DNA of 64,000 nt from UBA5266 sp964610025 (GTDB lineage: Bacteria; Bacteroidota; Bacteroidia; Bacteroidales; WCHB1-69), in the NCBI GenBank assembly GCA_964610025.1, contig CAZSTX010000003.1, positions 22,007 through 86,006 of the forward strand, given 5' to 3'. Shown here piece after piece: positions 1-9,372 of the stretch. The position numbers were made by a program, and so were the translations under genes. Position 1 is the first letter of the stretch; every line of letters starts with the position of its first letter. The notes under the pieces are model-generated. The model had not been told where the DNA came from and did not search any database. It saw only the letters and a list, made by a program, of their open reading frames with translations.

Positions 1-3000
1 GCACGACGTATTTTAATAAAAGAAGTCTTCCCATATAAAAGCGTAGACGCTACCAGCCAAGACCCTTATCTGTCCGTGTTAAATTTGGCTTTTTATCCAA
101 GCGAACGCGGTCCTTATAATTATGACGCATTAGGAATTGCCGGTATTTCAGCAGGATTAAACAACGATGGAAGTTTAAAAAATCCAGAAAGTCGTTGGGG
201 AGGAATCATGAGAAAATTAGAAAGTACCGACTTTGAAACATCAAATATTGAGTATATCGAATTTTGGATGATGGACCCTTTTTATGAAAACCCCACACAT
301 AGCGGCGGTAATTTATATTTTAATTTAGGCGATATATCAGAAGACATATTACGCGATGGAAGAAAAAGTTTCGAACACGGACTGCCACCTAACGGAAGCG
401 ATGAAAATGTTGACTACACAATATGGGGAAGAGTACCTAATACGCAATCTATCGTTTCTGCTTTCGACAATTCAGTAGCTTCACGAAAATACCAAGATGT
501 TGGTTATGACGGATTATACGACTCATTAGAACGTATTCACTTTAACGATTATTTAACTACAGTAAAAGGTATTGTAACCCAAACGGTATATCAAGAAATA
601 GAAAACGACCCCTCTGCCGACAATTACCATTTTTTTAGAGGTTCAGACTATGACAAAGACGATATTAAAATATTAGACAGATACAAACATTTTAACAATA
701 CCGAAGGTAATTCACCAACCGACATTGATAATCACGAAAAATATCCTACACAATCGTCTTCTTATCCCAACATGGAAGATATCAACAACGACAACACATT
801 AAGCGAAGATGAAAGATATTATCAATATGTTGTTGAATTGCATCCCGACAAAATGCAAATTGGAGAAAACTACATTGTTGATATCATGGAAAATCAGAAT
901 GTACGTTTAGAAAATGGAAAAGTAGTACATGTAAAATGGTATCAATTTAAAATCCCCATTCGTGACCCTAACGAAGTAATAGGTAGTATTAGCGATTTTT
1001 CTTCTATTCGTTTTATGCGTATGTTTTTAAAAGGATTTAAAGAAGACGTTATTTGCCGCTTTGGGACTTTAGAATTGGTGAGAGGCGATTGGAGACAATA
1101 TACTAACGACCTTAGGCAAAGCGGAGATTATCCTGTAGGAATAACTGGCGACAACACTAATTTTACTGTCTCTACTTTAAGCCTTGAAGAAAACTACCAT
1201 CGCGAACCCATTCCCTATCGCATGCCTGGCGGTTTGCAAAGAGAAGAAATCTATTCGCCTACCAATACCATTAAAGAACTCAATGAGCAAAGTATTACCA
1301 TGAAAGTAACCAACTTAATTGATGGAGATGCCCGCGCAATTTATAAAAATACCAATTTTGATTTCAGACGTTTCGAAGTCTTGCGTTTCTATCTACATGC
1401 CGAAAAGGTATTTTTAGAAGACCACCTTATACAAGGAGACGTTACTTTCTTTATTCGTTTAGGCTCCGATGCCTCCGAAAACTATTACGAATATGAAGTG
1501 CCTTTAAAAATAACAGATTGGTACACAAAAGACACTACCTTAATATGGCCTTCGGCTAACAACATAGAAATTGAATTGCAAAAACTCATAGAAGCTAAAC
1601 AAGAAAGAAACATTGCCAATAGAAGCGGTGCCGGTTATCCTATCAATGAACCTTATTTGGCATACGATGCAAAAAATATCATCCGAGTTGTCGGAGCGCC
1701 TAATATAGGAGATGTCAATGTTATTGTGATGGGAATTAGAAATCCAAAAAAACGAAGCCTTGACGACAACGACGACATGTTACCAAAATCAGTAGAAATA
1801 TGGGTAAATGAATTAAGATTAGGCAATTTTGAAGAAAAAGGAGGTTGGGCAGCAAGAGGTAATTTAAAAGTAAACCTTGCCGATTTAGGCGATGTATCTT
1901 TAGCAGGAAGCATCCGCACAGCAGGTTTTGGTGCTCTCGAATCTAATACATATACTCGTTTACAAAAAACAATAACAACGATAGATGTTGCCACTAATTT
2001 GCAATTAGGAAAATTTTTACCAGAAAAATGGAGCGTTAGCATCCCATTTCATTACGATTATTCAAAAATTACCGGCACACCCGAATACAATCCCCTCAAT
2101 CCAGACGTAAAATTAAAAGAAGATTTAAAAACCTATACATCACAACACGATATAGATTCTATTAAAAAACAAGCATTAGAAATTGTACAACGTCAAAATT
2201 TCAGTTTAATGAATGTAAGTAAAAACAGAACAGGAAGTGGAAAAAACTATATTTGGGGTCTTGAAAATTTTGATTTTTCTTATGCTTATACCGAAAAAAA
2301 CATACAAGATATCAATTACGAATACGACGACTTATCGACACATACGGGAGAAGTAGGATACGCATATAGCTGGAGTCCAAAAAACTATAAGCCTTTTAAT
2401 AAATCTCAAAAATTAAAATCTATCAAATGGCTGCAATTGCTATACGATTTCAACTTTTATCTTTTACCTAAGTCATTTTCGTTCTCTACTGATATTTATC
2501 GCTATTATCAAGAAAGTAAATTACGCAATAAAAGTCGTGGAGTTATCATAACCGAACCCATGTATGTAAAAGCTTTCGAATGGTCAAGAAATTATGCAAT
2601 CGCATGGGATATAACACAATCTCTCAAATTTGATTATGCAGCAAAAGCCGAATCGCTCATTGATGAGCCACAAGGCAGAATAGACACAAAAGTAAAAAAA
2701 GATTCAATATGGTATAATATAGGAAAATTTGGAAGAATCAATAATTATTCTCAAAACTTTAATGCAAGTTACCAAATCCCTATTAATAAAATACCTATAT
2801 TTAGTTTTATAACAAGTAATATTCGCTATGCCTCTACTTATTTTTGGAGTTTAGCTCCTCCTGCTATTGATTATCTTGGCAACGATATAGAAAATTCTAA
2901 CACCAAACAATTCAATATAAATGCTGGATTTGCAGCTCTTTACAACAAATCAAAATATTTAAGAAAAGTCAATCAAGGTACTTTTGGTAGCAGTTTATAC

Positions 3001-4530
3001 GAAAAACCCATTTTAAAATCTAAACAAGAAAAATGGAACAAAGAACAACAAAAATTACGAACCGGCAAAAATATACTTCAAAATGACTCAATCGCTAAAG
3101 ATGAAAACGAAGAACCTAAAATAAGTAAAAATTACGGAAAAGAAGTTTTAGATAACTTTCTACGTTTAATAATGTTAGTAAAAAACATTTCATTTGCTTA
3201 TACCGAAGGAAATGGCATTTCGCTCCCTGGCTATATGCTCAATCCAAATATATTAGGTTTATCTACTAATGCTAATTTTGCTCCAGGTTTTCTATTTGTT
3301 TTTGGACATCAAGAAGATGATATTGTAGGAAAAGGTTCTCAAAACAATTGGCTCACTAATAGCGAATTACTCAATACCCCTTATATGCAAAAACACAATA
3401 AAAACATACAAATGCAAGCAACCCTGCAACCTTTGAGTAATTTTAGGATACAACTCACAGCCACACGCAGCAACTCCACAACCGATCAATTTTATTATCT
3501 TGCTGATAGCAACGGTATCTTCGACACATATACCCGCCAACAAATAGGAAATTTCAGTATAACAACAATTGGTATTTCTACACTCTTTGAACCCAAAAAA
3601 GAAAAAAATACCAGTAAAAATTTTGAGACCTTCAAATTATACCGTTTAGCAGTAGCACAACGTTTAGCCGAAAACAGAGCACTTAACCAAGCTGATTACA
3701 CAAAAGGAAACGACGTATTTCCTGACGGTTATAGCAGTCTCAATCAAGATGTATTATTGTATTCATTTATTGCTGCTTATTTAGGTAAAACGCCCGAAAA
3801 AGTGAATATCACCTCTCCTTTTTTCACTATTCCGCTTCCCAATTGGAACGTTAATTATTCTGGATTATCAAAAATTCCAACATTAAGCAAATACTTCCAA
3901 AATATCACCATTTCCCACGCCTATATGTGCACTTATCAAATAGGAGGCTATGCCACACATCTTTTATACAACCCCACAGATGGCGATTTACAAACCATAC
4001 GCGACGCTTTAAATAATTTTATTCCAATAATAGAATATGGACAAGTAGCAATAATGGAAAATATGTCACCTGTTATTTCTCTAAATGTCAGTATGAAAAA
4101 CAGCTTTGAGTTCAAAGCAGAATGGAGAAAATCGCGTAGTGTAACCATGAGCACTTCCAGTTTCCAAATATCAGAACAAACCAACAACGAATTTATAGTC
4201 GGAACTGGCTACCGATTTAAAGACATAAAAATCACTTATAACTTTTCAGGCTTAAAACGACAATCGATTAGTGATTTAATACTCAAATTAGATTTTTCTA
4301 TTCGCGACAATAAAACAATTTTGCGTAAAATAGAAGAAGGTGTAAACCAACCGTCAGCAGGTCAGATAATTTATTCTGTCAACTTCCTTGCCGAGTATAT
4401 GCTAACAAAAAATGTATCGCTCAAAGCTTATTATGATCATGTATTTAATAAACCTGTACTATCTGGAAGTATTTCTAGTTTGACGATTAATGCAGGTATT
4501 GGAATTAAAATTAATTTCACACAACTCTAA
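1..4530 (+). CDS. sprA: SprA/Sov outer-membrane translocon of type IX secretion, 3' part
   Basis: The frame is open from base 1, so the gene starts outside the window; the GTG at 76 is internal. The visible 1,509 residues form the C-terminal part of a protein that in this family usually exceeds 2,000 residues. SprA (Sov in Porphyromonas) is the giant outer-membrane beta-barrel through which type IX secretion substrates leave the cell; it is also needed for gliding in Flavobacterium. The text is rich in alternating aromatic/polar strands typical of an outer-membrane barrel, includes stretches such as VEIWVNELRLGNF (about residue 600) and ends in a strand-like tail. The T9SS substrate at the other end of the window and the GldB gene fit a working system. 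Identification is by recognised family sequence; the missing N-terminus cannot be judged. Confidence 0.88.
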   Translation, partial: ARRILIKEVFPYKSVDATSQDPYLSVLNLAFYPSERGPYNYDALGIAGISAGLNNDGSLKNPESRWGGIMRKLESTDFETSNIEYIEFWMMDPFYENPTHSGGNLYFNLGDISEDILRDGRKSFEHGLPPNGSDENVDYTIWGRVPNTQSIVSAFDNSVASRKYQDVGYDGLYDSLERIHFNDYLTTVKGIVTQTVYQEIENDPSADNYHFFRGSDYDKDDIKILDRYKHFNNTEGNSPTDIDNHEKYPTQSSSYPNMEDINNDNTLSEDERYYQYVVELHPDKMQIGENYIVDIMENQNVRLENGKVVHVKWYQFKIPIRDPNEVIGSISDFSSIRFMRMFLKGFKEDVICRFGTLELVRGDWRQYTNDLRQSGDYPVGITGDNTNFTVSTLSLEENYHREPIPYRMPGGLQREEIYSPTNTIKELNEQSITMKVTNLIDGDARAIYKNTNFDFRRFEVLRFYLHAEKVFLEDHLIQGDVTFFIRLGSDASENYYEYEVPLKITDWYTKDTTLIWPSANNIEIELQKLIEAKQERNIANRSGAGYPINEPYLAYDAKNIIRVVGAPNIGDVNVIVMGIRNPKKRSLDDNDDMLPKSVEIWVNELRLGNFEEKGGWAARGNLKVNLADLGDVSLAGSIRTAGFGALESNTYTRLQKTITTIDVATNLQLGKFLPEKWSVSIPFHYDYSKITGTPEYNPLNPDVKLKEDLKTYTSQHDIDSIKKQALEIVQRQNFSLMNVSKNRTGSGKNYIWGLENFDFSYAYTEKNIQDINYEYDDLSTHTGEVGYAYSWSPKNYKPFNKSQKLKSIKWLQLLYDFNFYLLPKSFSFSTDIYRYYQESKLRNKSRGVIITEPMYVKAFEWSRNYAIAWDITQSLKFDYAAKAESLIDEPQGRIDTKVKKDSIWYNIGKFGRINNYSQNFNASYQIPINKIPIFSFITSNIRYASTYFWSLAPPAIDYLGNDIENSNTKQFNINAGFAALYNKSKYLRKVNQGTFGSSLYEKPILKSKQEKWNKEQQKLRTGKNILQNDSIAKDENEEPKISKNYGKEVLDNFLRLIMLVKNISFAYTEGNGISLPGYMLNPNILGLSTNANFAPGFLFVFGHQEDDIVGKGSQNNWLTNSELLNTPYMQKHNKNIQMQATLQPLSNFRIQLTATRSNSTTDQFYYLADSNGIFDTYTRQQIGNFSITTIGISTLFEPKKEKNTSKNFETFKLYRLAVAQRLAENRALNQADYTKGNDVFPDGYSSLNQDVLLYSFIAAYLGKTPEKVNITSPFFTIPLPNWNVNYSGLSKIPTLSKYFQNITISHAYMCTYQIGGYATHLLYNPTDGDLQTIRDALNNFIPIIEYGQVAIMENMSPVISLNVSMKNSFEFKAEWRKSRSVTMSTSSFQISEQTNNEFIVGTGYRFKDIKITYNFSGLKRQSISDLILKLDFSIRDNKTILRKIEEGVNQPSAGQIIYSVNFLAEYMLTKNVSLKAYYDHVFNKPVLSGSISSLTINAGIGIKINFTQL

Positions 4531-4582
4531 TTAAATATCGAAAAAAATAAAAAAAAAGCCATTTTTATAACAAAAAATTTTA

Positions 4583-4590
4583 TACTTTTG
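4583..4590 (+). promoter_or_regulatory. Bacteroidota -7 promoter element for rpmH
   Basis: TACTTTTG matches the TAnnTTTG -7 consensus of the Bacteroidota primary sigma factor and lies 73 bases before the rpmH ATG. No clear TTTG -33 box is visible at the usual distance. A small hairpin (AACAG/CTGTT) follows in the leader near 4604-4619. Confidence 0.6.
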
Positions 4591-4663
4591 CAGCCATTGT
4601 AAAAACAGTTTTTTCTGTTAAAACACAACTAATAATTAAAGGCATATATAATACAATATAAAA

Positions 4664-4828
4664 ATGAAGAGAACATTTCAACCTTCAAATAGAAAAAGAA
4701 GTAATAAACACGGTTTTAGAGAAAGAATGTCAACAGCTAACGGACGTCGTGTAATAGCCGCTCGCAGAGCAAAAGGAAGAAAAAGACTGACAGTATCAGA
4801 CGAAAAATTAGGTGGAAAAAAATTCTAA
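4664..4828 (+). CDS. rpmH: 50S ribosomal protein L34
   Basis: A 54-codon gene. The product begins MKRTFQPSNRKRSNKHGFRE and continues with the Arg/Lys-rich core (RMSTANGRRVIAARRAKGR) diagnostic of L34, a small protein of the large ribosomal subunit that folds into rRNA near the exit tunnel. The start ATG is fixed by the conserved N-terminus. It has its own promoter and is followed by a strong inverted repeat, so it is probably expressed alone. It is not next to rnpA/dnaA, the arrangement seen in many other bacteria. Confidence 0.97.
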   Translation: MKRTFQPSNRKRSNKHGFRERMSTANGRRVIAARRAKGRKRLTVSDEKLGGKKF

Positions 4829-4850
4829 TTTTAAAATTATGATAACATTA

Positions 4851-4888
4851 CAAAGGAGAAAGTAAATGAAACATTACTTTCTCCTTTG
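4851..4888 (+). terminator. Perfect 15-bp inverted repeat after rpmH
   Basis: Arms 4851-4865 and 4874-4888 (CAAAGGAGAAAGTAA and its complement) are perfect, with an 8-base loop. It sits between rpmH and mutS2 and is well placed to end or process the rpmH transcript. No T-run follows, so it may be an RNA-processing or stabilising hairpin rather than an intrinsic terminator. Confidence 0.55.
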
Positions 4889-4932
4889 CAGTATACTACT
4901 ACAGTAGACCTATCTTAACATCTTGCTAACTC

Positions 4933-7338
4933 ATGATTTACCCTTCTAACTTTGAAAAAAAAATAGATTTTCACCAAATACGAAATTTTATAGTAGAAAA
5001 TTGCATTAGCACTTTGGGAGAAAGCAAAGCAAACGAAATTAAAATACAAACAGATAGCAAAAAAATCATTCATCTTCAAGAAACTACCGAAGAATTTCGA
5101 CAAATATTACTTTTCGAATCTACTTTCCCAACACAAGACTATATCGATATACGCCATGCCTTATCGCACCTACAAATTGAAGGAACAACTATAGATATAA
5201 TTACACTTGGAGAACTACGAGCTGTATTGAAAACAATACAAGACTGTTTGGTTTTTTTTAGAGTAAAAAAAGAAGAAGAAAAATATCCATTTCTACAACA
5301 ACTCAACGAAAATATAATAGTAGATAATACGCTAATTCAAAGCATCAATACTATAATAAACGACAAAGGAGATATAAAAAACAACGCTTCGGCTGAATTG
5401 CAAAGCATCCGTCAAAAAATACATAGTAAAGAAGTAGAAATACAAAAACAATTACATAAAATTATACTGCAAGCGAAAAAAGAAGAAATAATAGAAGCAA
5501 ACACTAATTTCACTGTCCGCGAAGGACGATTAGTCATTCCTGTTCCTGCAACACACAAACGCCGTATAAAAGGCTTTATCCACAGCGAATCGGCAACAGG
5601 ACAAACTTTTTTTATTGAACCACAAGAAGTATTTGATGCAAATAATTACCTTCTTGATTTACTTTCTATGGAAAAAAAAGAAATTCAACGTATTTTAAAA
5701 ACTTTTACAGACATATTGCGCCCTTCTATCCCTCCTATTAAAGAATCTTTAGAGTATTTAGGAGAATTAGATTTTATAAGAGCTAAAGCCAAATTTGCTT
5801 TAAACATAGAAGCAGTAAAACCAATCATTACCGACAAAGCTATCGTTAATTGGCAAAAAGCAAGACATCCGATATTGTATTTAAACTTACAAAACCAACA
5901 AAAAAAAATTGTTCCCCTTGATATAACTATTGACAATGAAAATCGTATATTGATTATATCAGGTCCCAACGCAGGAGGCAAATCGGTATGTTTAAAAACC
6001 GTTGGCTTACTGCAATATATGTTTCAGTGCGGATTGTTAGTGCCAGTATCGCCGCTTTCAGAATTTGGAATATTTCAACACTTTTTTATTGATATAGGAG
6101 ACGAACAATCGATTGAAAATGATTTAAGCACTTATAGTTCCCATCTAAAAAACATGGACACCATTTTAACCCATGCCGATAGCAATAGTCTTTTCTTAAT
6201 CGATGAATTGGGAAGTGGTACCGATCCACAATATGGCGGAGCTATTGCCGAAGCATTTCTTGAAAATCTATTACAAAAGAAAACATTCGGTGTTATTACT
6301 ACTCATTTTAGCAACTTAAAATCGATGGCTAGCACTTCAAAAGGATTGCAAAATGCAGCTATGCTCTTTGACGAAACGACAATGAGTCCATTATTTATCC
6401 TTAAATCAGGAAAATGGGGAAGTTCTTTTACGTTTGAAATTGCAAAAAAAATAGGCTTTTCAACAGCTATACTGGACAGTGCTATTAAAAAAATTGGTAC
6501 TAATCAAATAAATTATGAATTTTTGTTGCATCAACTTGAACATGAAAAAGTAACAATCGACAATCAAAAACGCATGATAGATGCTGTAGATAATCAATTA
6601 AAAGAACTCATTGAAAAATATGAAACGTTAAACGACACCCTACAAGAAGAAAAAAATAAAATACTAAAAAATGCTAAAATTGAAGCAAAAAATATCATCG
6701 ACAATGCCAATAAAATTATCGAAAAAACTATAAAAGAAATCAAAGAAAAAAAAGCTGATAAAGAAATAGTTAAAAAATTAAAAACCGAAATAAAAAAAGT
6801 AGAAGAAAGCATCAAACTCCCCCCTCTTCCAATAATAAAAAGAGAAAGAGAGAAAAAAAACAACGCAAAAATAAAACTATTTGATTATGTCATAATTAAA
6901 GACACTAATACAATAGGGCAAATCACTGCTATCAATAACGACACTATTGTTGTAACATTTAATTCTATCAATTTCAAAACAACGATAGACAAAGTCGAAA
7001 AAACCAACAACATACCTCAATCTATAACTAAAACCAATCCAACTATCAATAGTCAAAATATTTATGACGAAATCCATGCTAAATCTATCAATTTTAAAGC
7101 TGAATTAGACATTCGTGGACTAAGAGTTGAAGAAGCTAACGAAAAATTAGTACGTTATATAGATAATGCTATTTTATTACACATAGGCGAAGTGAGCATC
7201 ATACATGGCAAAGGAAATGGTATCTTACGCAATATAACACGCCATTTTCTTTCTAAAAACAATTATGTTACAGATTATTATGACGACAACCCCTTGCTTG
7301 GAGGAACAGGAAAAACAATTGTTAAACTCAAACATTAA
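4933..7338 (+). CDS. mutS2: Endonuclease MutS2 (Smr-domain MutS paralogue)
   Basis: An 801-residue protein, normal length for MutS2. From the N-terminus: a MutS-like core/lever region, the ABC-type ATPase with Walker A GPNAGGKS at 344-351 and the signature/Walker B region STYSSHLKNM...LFLIDELGSGTDP, a long charged coiled coil (about 530-640), and a C-terminal Smr nuclease domain (about 725-800) containing LDIRG and HGKGNGILR. It lacks the mismatch-recognition domain of MutS. MutS2 proteins act on branched DNA to suppress recombination, or on collided ribosomes in some species; which applies here is not visible. The start is the first ATG that keeps the conserved N-terminus, about 100 bases after rpmH. 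Confidence 0.93.
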   Translation: MIYPSNFEKKIDFHQIRNFIVENCISTLGESKANEIKIQTDSKKIIHLQETTEEFRQILLFESTFPTQDYIDIRHALSHLQIEGTTIDIITLGELRAVLKTIQDCLVFFRVKKEEEKYPFLQQLNENIIVDNTLIQSINTIINDKGDIKNNASAELQSIRQKIHSKEVEIQKQLHKIILQAKKEEIIEANTNFTVREGRLVIPVPATHKRRIKGFIHSESATGQTFFIEPQEVFDANNYLLDLLSMEKKEIQRILKTFTDILRPSIPPIKESLEYLGELDFIRAKAKFALNIEAVKPIITDKAIVNWQKARHPILYLNLQNQQKKIVPLDITIDNENRILIISGPNAGGKSVCLKTVGLLQYMFQCGLLVPVSPLSEFGIFQHFFIDIGDEQSIENDLSTYSSHLKNMDTILTHADSNSLFLIDELGSGTDPQYGGAIAEAFLENLLQKKTFGVITTHFSNLKSMASTSKGLQNAAMLFDETTMSPLFILKSGKWGSSFTFEIAKKIGFSTAILDSAIKKIGTNQINYEFLLHQLEHEKVTIDNQKRMIDAVDNQLKELIEKYETLNDTLQEEKNKILKNAKIEAKNIIDNANKIIEKTIKEIKEKKADKEIVKKLKTEIKKVEESIKLPPLPIIKREREKKNNAKIKLFDYVIIKDTNTIGQITAINNDTIVVTFNSINFKTTIDKVEKTNNIPQSITKTNPTINSQNIYDEIHAKSINFKAELDIRGLRVEEANEKLVRYIDNAILLHIGEVSIIHGKGNGILRNITRHFLSKNNYVTDYYDDNPLLGGTGKTIVKLKH

Positions 7339-7400
7339 ACATTATTAATAATTATTTTTTATTTCTTAAAAAAAATAGCATTTTATATTAAAAAAAAAGA

Positions 7401-7408
7401 TAATTTTG
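7401..7408 (+). promoter_or_regulatory. -7 promoter element for rplM-rpsI
   Basis: TAATTTTG matches TAnnTTTG and is followed by GC, lying 94 bases before the rplM ATG. This leaves a leader of nearly 90 bases in which ribosomal protein autoregulation would be possible, but no specific structure is evident. Confidence 0.6.
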
Positions 7409-7501
7409 CAAGCTCGATAAATATCCGATATTATCCACAAACAAAAAAGGTGAAATATTTGTTTGTAAATAAATTAAAAGAAAAAATTAGATAAATTAAA
7501 A

Positions 7502-7957
7502 ATGGATACATTAAGTTACAAAACTGTTTCGGCTAACAAAGCAACAGTTGAAAAAGAATGGCTATTAGTTGACGCAGAAGGCGAAATAGTAGGACGCCTA
7601 GCATCGGTTGTAGCAAAACTTTTAAGAGGAAAACATAAAACTAATTTTACTCCTCATGTTGACTGTGGCGATAACATCGTCATTATCAATGCTGATAAAG
7701 TACGTTTAACCGGCAATAAATTAACCGATAAAATCTATATCAGGCACACTGGCTATCCTGGCGGACAACGATTTACTACTCCAAAAGAATTATTGCAAAA
7801 AAATTCTATTAAAGTAATAGAATCTGCTGTAAAAGGAATGCTTCCTAAAAATAAATTAGGCAGTCAATTATACAGAAATCTATATGTTTATGCTGGTAGC
7901 GAACACAAACAAGCTGCACAAAAACCTAAATTAATCAACATTAAAGATATTAAATAA
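7502..7957 (+). CDS. rplM: 50S ribosomal protein L13
   Basis: A 151-residue protein with the L13 core: WLLVDAEGEIVGRLAS near the N-terminus, LLRGKHKTNFTPHVDCGD, and the C-terminal GMLPKNKLG...LYVYAGSEH. L13 is an early-assembly protein of the large subunit. The gene is followed after 5 bases by rpsI, the conserved L13-S9 operon. The start ATG at 7502 gives the short Bacteroidota N-terminal extension (MDTLSYKTVSANK). Confidence 0.97.
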   Translation: MDTLSYKTVSANKATVEKEWLLVDAEGEIVGRLASVVAKLLRGKHKTNFTPHVDCGDNIVIINADKVRLTGNKLTDKIYIRHTGYPGGQRFTTPKELLQKNSIKVIESAVKGMLPKNKLGSQLYRNLYVYAGSEHKQAAQKPKLINIKDIK

Positions 7958-7962
7958 TAATT

Positions 7963-8349
7963 ATGGATACTATCAATACCTCTGGCAGAAGAAAAACAGC
8001 TGTAGCGCGTATATACATGCAAGCTGGTAATGGTAACATTACCATAAACGGAAAAGATTACAAAGAATATTTCCCAACCGATACGCTTCAGTTTATTGTA
8101 AACCAACCATTTTCTATCTCAAAAGAAGACAACAAATACGATATAAAAGCACGTTTAAATGGTGGTGGAATAACCGGACAAGCAGAAGCATTACGATTAG
8201 CAATATCTAAAGCTCTATGCGAAATTAATAGCGAACACAGACACGCATTAAAAGCAGAAGGCTTATTACGAAGAGATCCACGCATGGTAGAAAGAAAGAA
8301 ACCAGGCAGACCAGGAGCTCGCAAAAGATTTCAATTTAGTAAACGTTAG
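7963..8349 (+). CDS. rpsI: 30S ribosomal protein S9
   Basis: A 128-residue protein with the S9 hallmarks: SGRRKTAVARIYMQAGNG at the N-terminus, LNGGGITGQAEALRLAISKAL in the middle, and the basic C-terminal tail ending FQFSKR, which in this family reaches toward the P-site tRNA. It is the second gene of the rplM operon (5-base gap). Confidence 0.97.
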   Translation: MDTINTSGRRKTAVARIYMQAGNGNITINGKDYKEYFPTDTLQFIVNQPFSISKEDNKYDIKARLNGGGITGQAEALRLAISKALCEINSEHRHALKAEGLLRRDPRMVERKKPGRPGARKRFQFSKR

Positions 8350-8417
8350 CATTAGCATACAAGGCATCAATAAATGTTTAGTATCTAAATTGCAAAGACT
8401 TTTTTTTAATTTAAAAC

Positions 8418-8424
8418 TACTTTG
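8418..8424 (+). promoter_or_regulatory. Possible -7 promoter element for rpsB-tsf (near match)
   Basis: TACTTTG followed by CA is one spacer base short of TAnnTTTG, and lies 46 bases before the rpsB ATG. A 7-base inverted repeat (TGCAAAG at 8391, CTTTGCA at 8420) spans it. Suggestive only. Confidence 0.35.
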
Positions 8425-8469
8425 CAGTTGCTTAATAAAATAAAGAATGTAAACATAAAAAAATTAAAA

Positions 8470-9345
8470 ATGGCAAAAATAACTTTTGAAGAATTATTAG
8501 AATCAGGTGCCCACTTTGGACACCTCACAAGAAAATGGAACCCTAATATGGCACCCTATATTTTTATGGAAAAAAATGGGATACATATCATCGACCTTCA
8601 TAAAACAGTAACTAAAATAGAAGAAGCAAATAAAGTTTTAAAACACTTAGCCCGAACAGGAAAAAAAATTCTATTTGTCTCAACTAAAAAACAAGCCAAA
8701 GAAATCCTTTCCGAACACGTAAAAGCAATCAATATGCCATACGTAACAGAACGTTGGGCAGGTGGAATGCTAACAAATTTTAATACTATTCGTAAAGCAG
8801 TAAAAAAAATGTCGACCATTGACAATCTTATGAAAAGCCCCGAATGGAATAGTATTTCAAAACGTGAAAGACTTCAAATTCAAAGAGAAAGAACTAAATT
8901 AGAAAATAATTTAGGTTCTATTTCTGATTTAACAAGACTGCCAGCAGCTGTTTTTGTTGTTGATATAATGAAAGAACATATAGCAGTAGCTGAAGCGCGT
9001 AAATTAGATATTCCTATCTTCGCTATTGTAGACACTAATTCAAATCCTAATTTGGTAGACTACCCTATTCCGGCAAATGACGACGCATCAAAATCAATAA
9101 ATATTATTATCAAATCTGTTTGCAATGCAGTTCAAGAAGGATTGAACGAAAAACTATTAGATAATAACAAAGAAGAAGAAGAAATTGACGATGAAATAAT
9201 AGAAGAAGATAGCAAAAGCTTCAAAGAAGATGAAGAAAAAGTAGAAAAAACAGGAAGAAGAAAAAGAATAGGCGAAACAATCGGAGACAACCATCAAGAA
9301 GAAAAGAAAAGACGCCCAAGTAAGCGACCTGTTCCAAAAAAATAA
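8470..9345 (+). CDS. rpsB: 30S ribosomal protein S2 with a long charged C-terminal tail
   Basis: A 291-residue protein. The start was placed at ATG 8470 because MAKITFEELLESGAHFGHL is the conserved S2 N-terminus; an in-frame TTG at 8422 lies upstream of it and is rejected. The core includes HFGHLTRKWNPNM, FVSTKKQAKEI, YVTERWAGGMLTNF and the NPNLVDYPIPANDDA region. After about residue 230 comes a tail of some 60 residues, first strongly acidic then basic (RRKRIGE...RRPSKRPVPKK), beyond the normal S2 fold. S2 joins the 30S late and recruits S1. The next gene is tsf, as in most bacteria. Confidence 0.96.
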   Translation: MAKITFEELLESGAHFGHLTRKWNPNMAPYIFMEKNGIHIIDLHKTVTKIEEANKVLKHLARTGKKILFVSTKKQAKEILSEHVKAINMPYVTERWAGGMLTNFNTIRKAVKKMSTIDNLMKSPEWNSISKRERLQIQRERTKLENNLGSISDLTRLPAAVFVVDIMKEHIAVAEARKLDIPIFAIVDTNSNPNLVDYPIPANDDASKSINIIIKSVCNAVQEGLNEKLLDNNKEEEEIDDEIIEEDSKSFKEDEEKVEKTGRRKRIGETIGDNHQEEKKRRPSKRPVPKK

Positions 9346-9372
9346 TGTATAAAATTAAATAATAGTATAAAA

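Noticed and set aside
8422..8469. Upstream start for rpsB at 8422
   Set aside because: The codon is TTG and the extra residues are not part of S2; the conserved N-terminus begins at ATG 8470.
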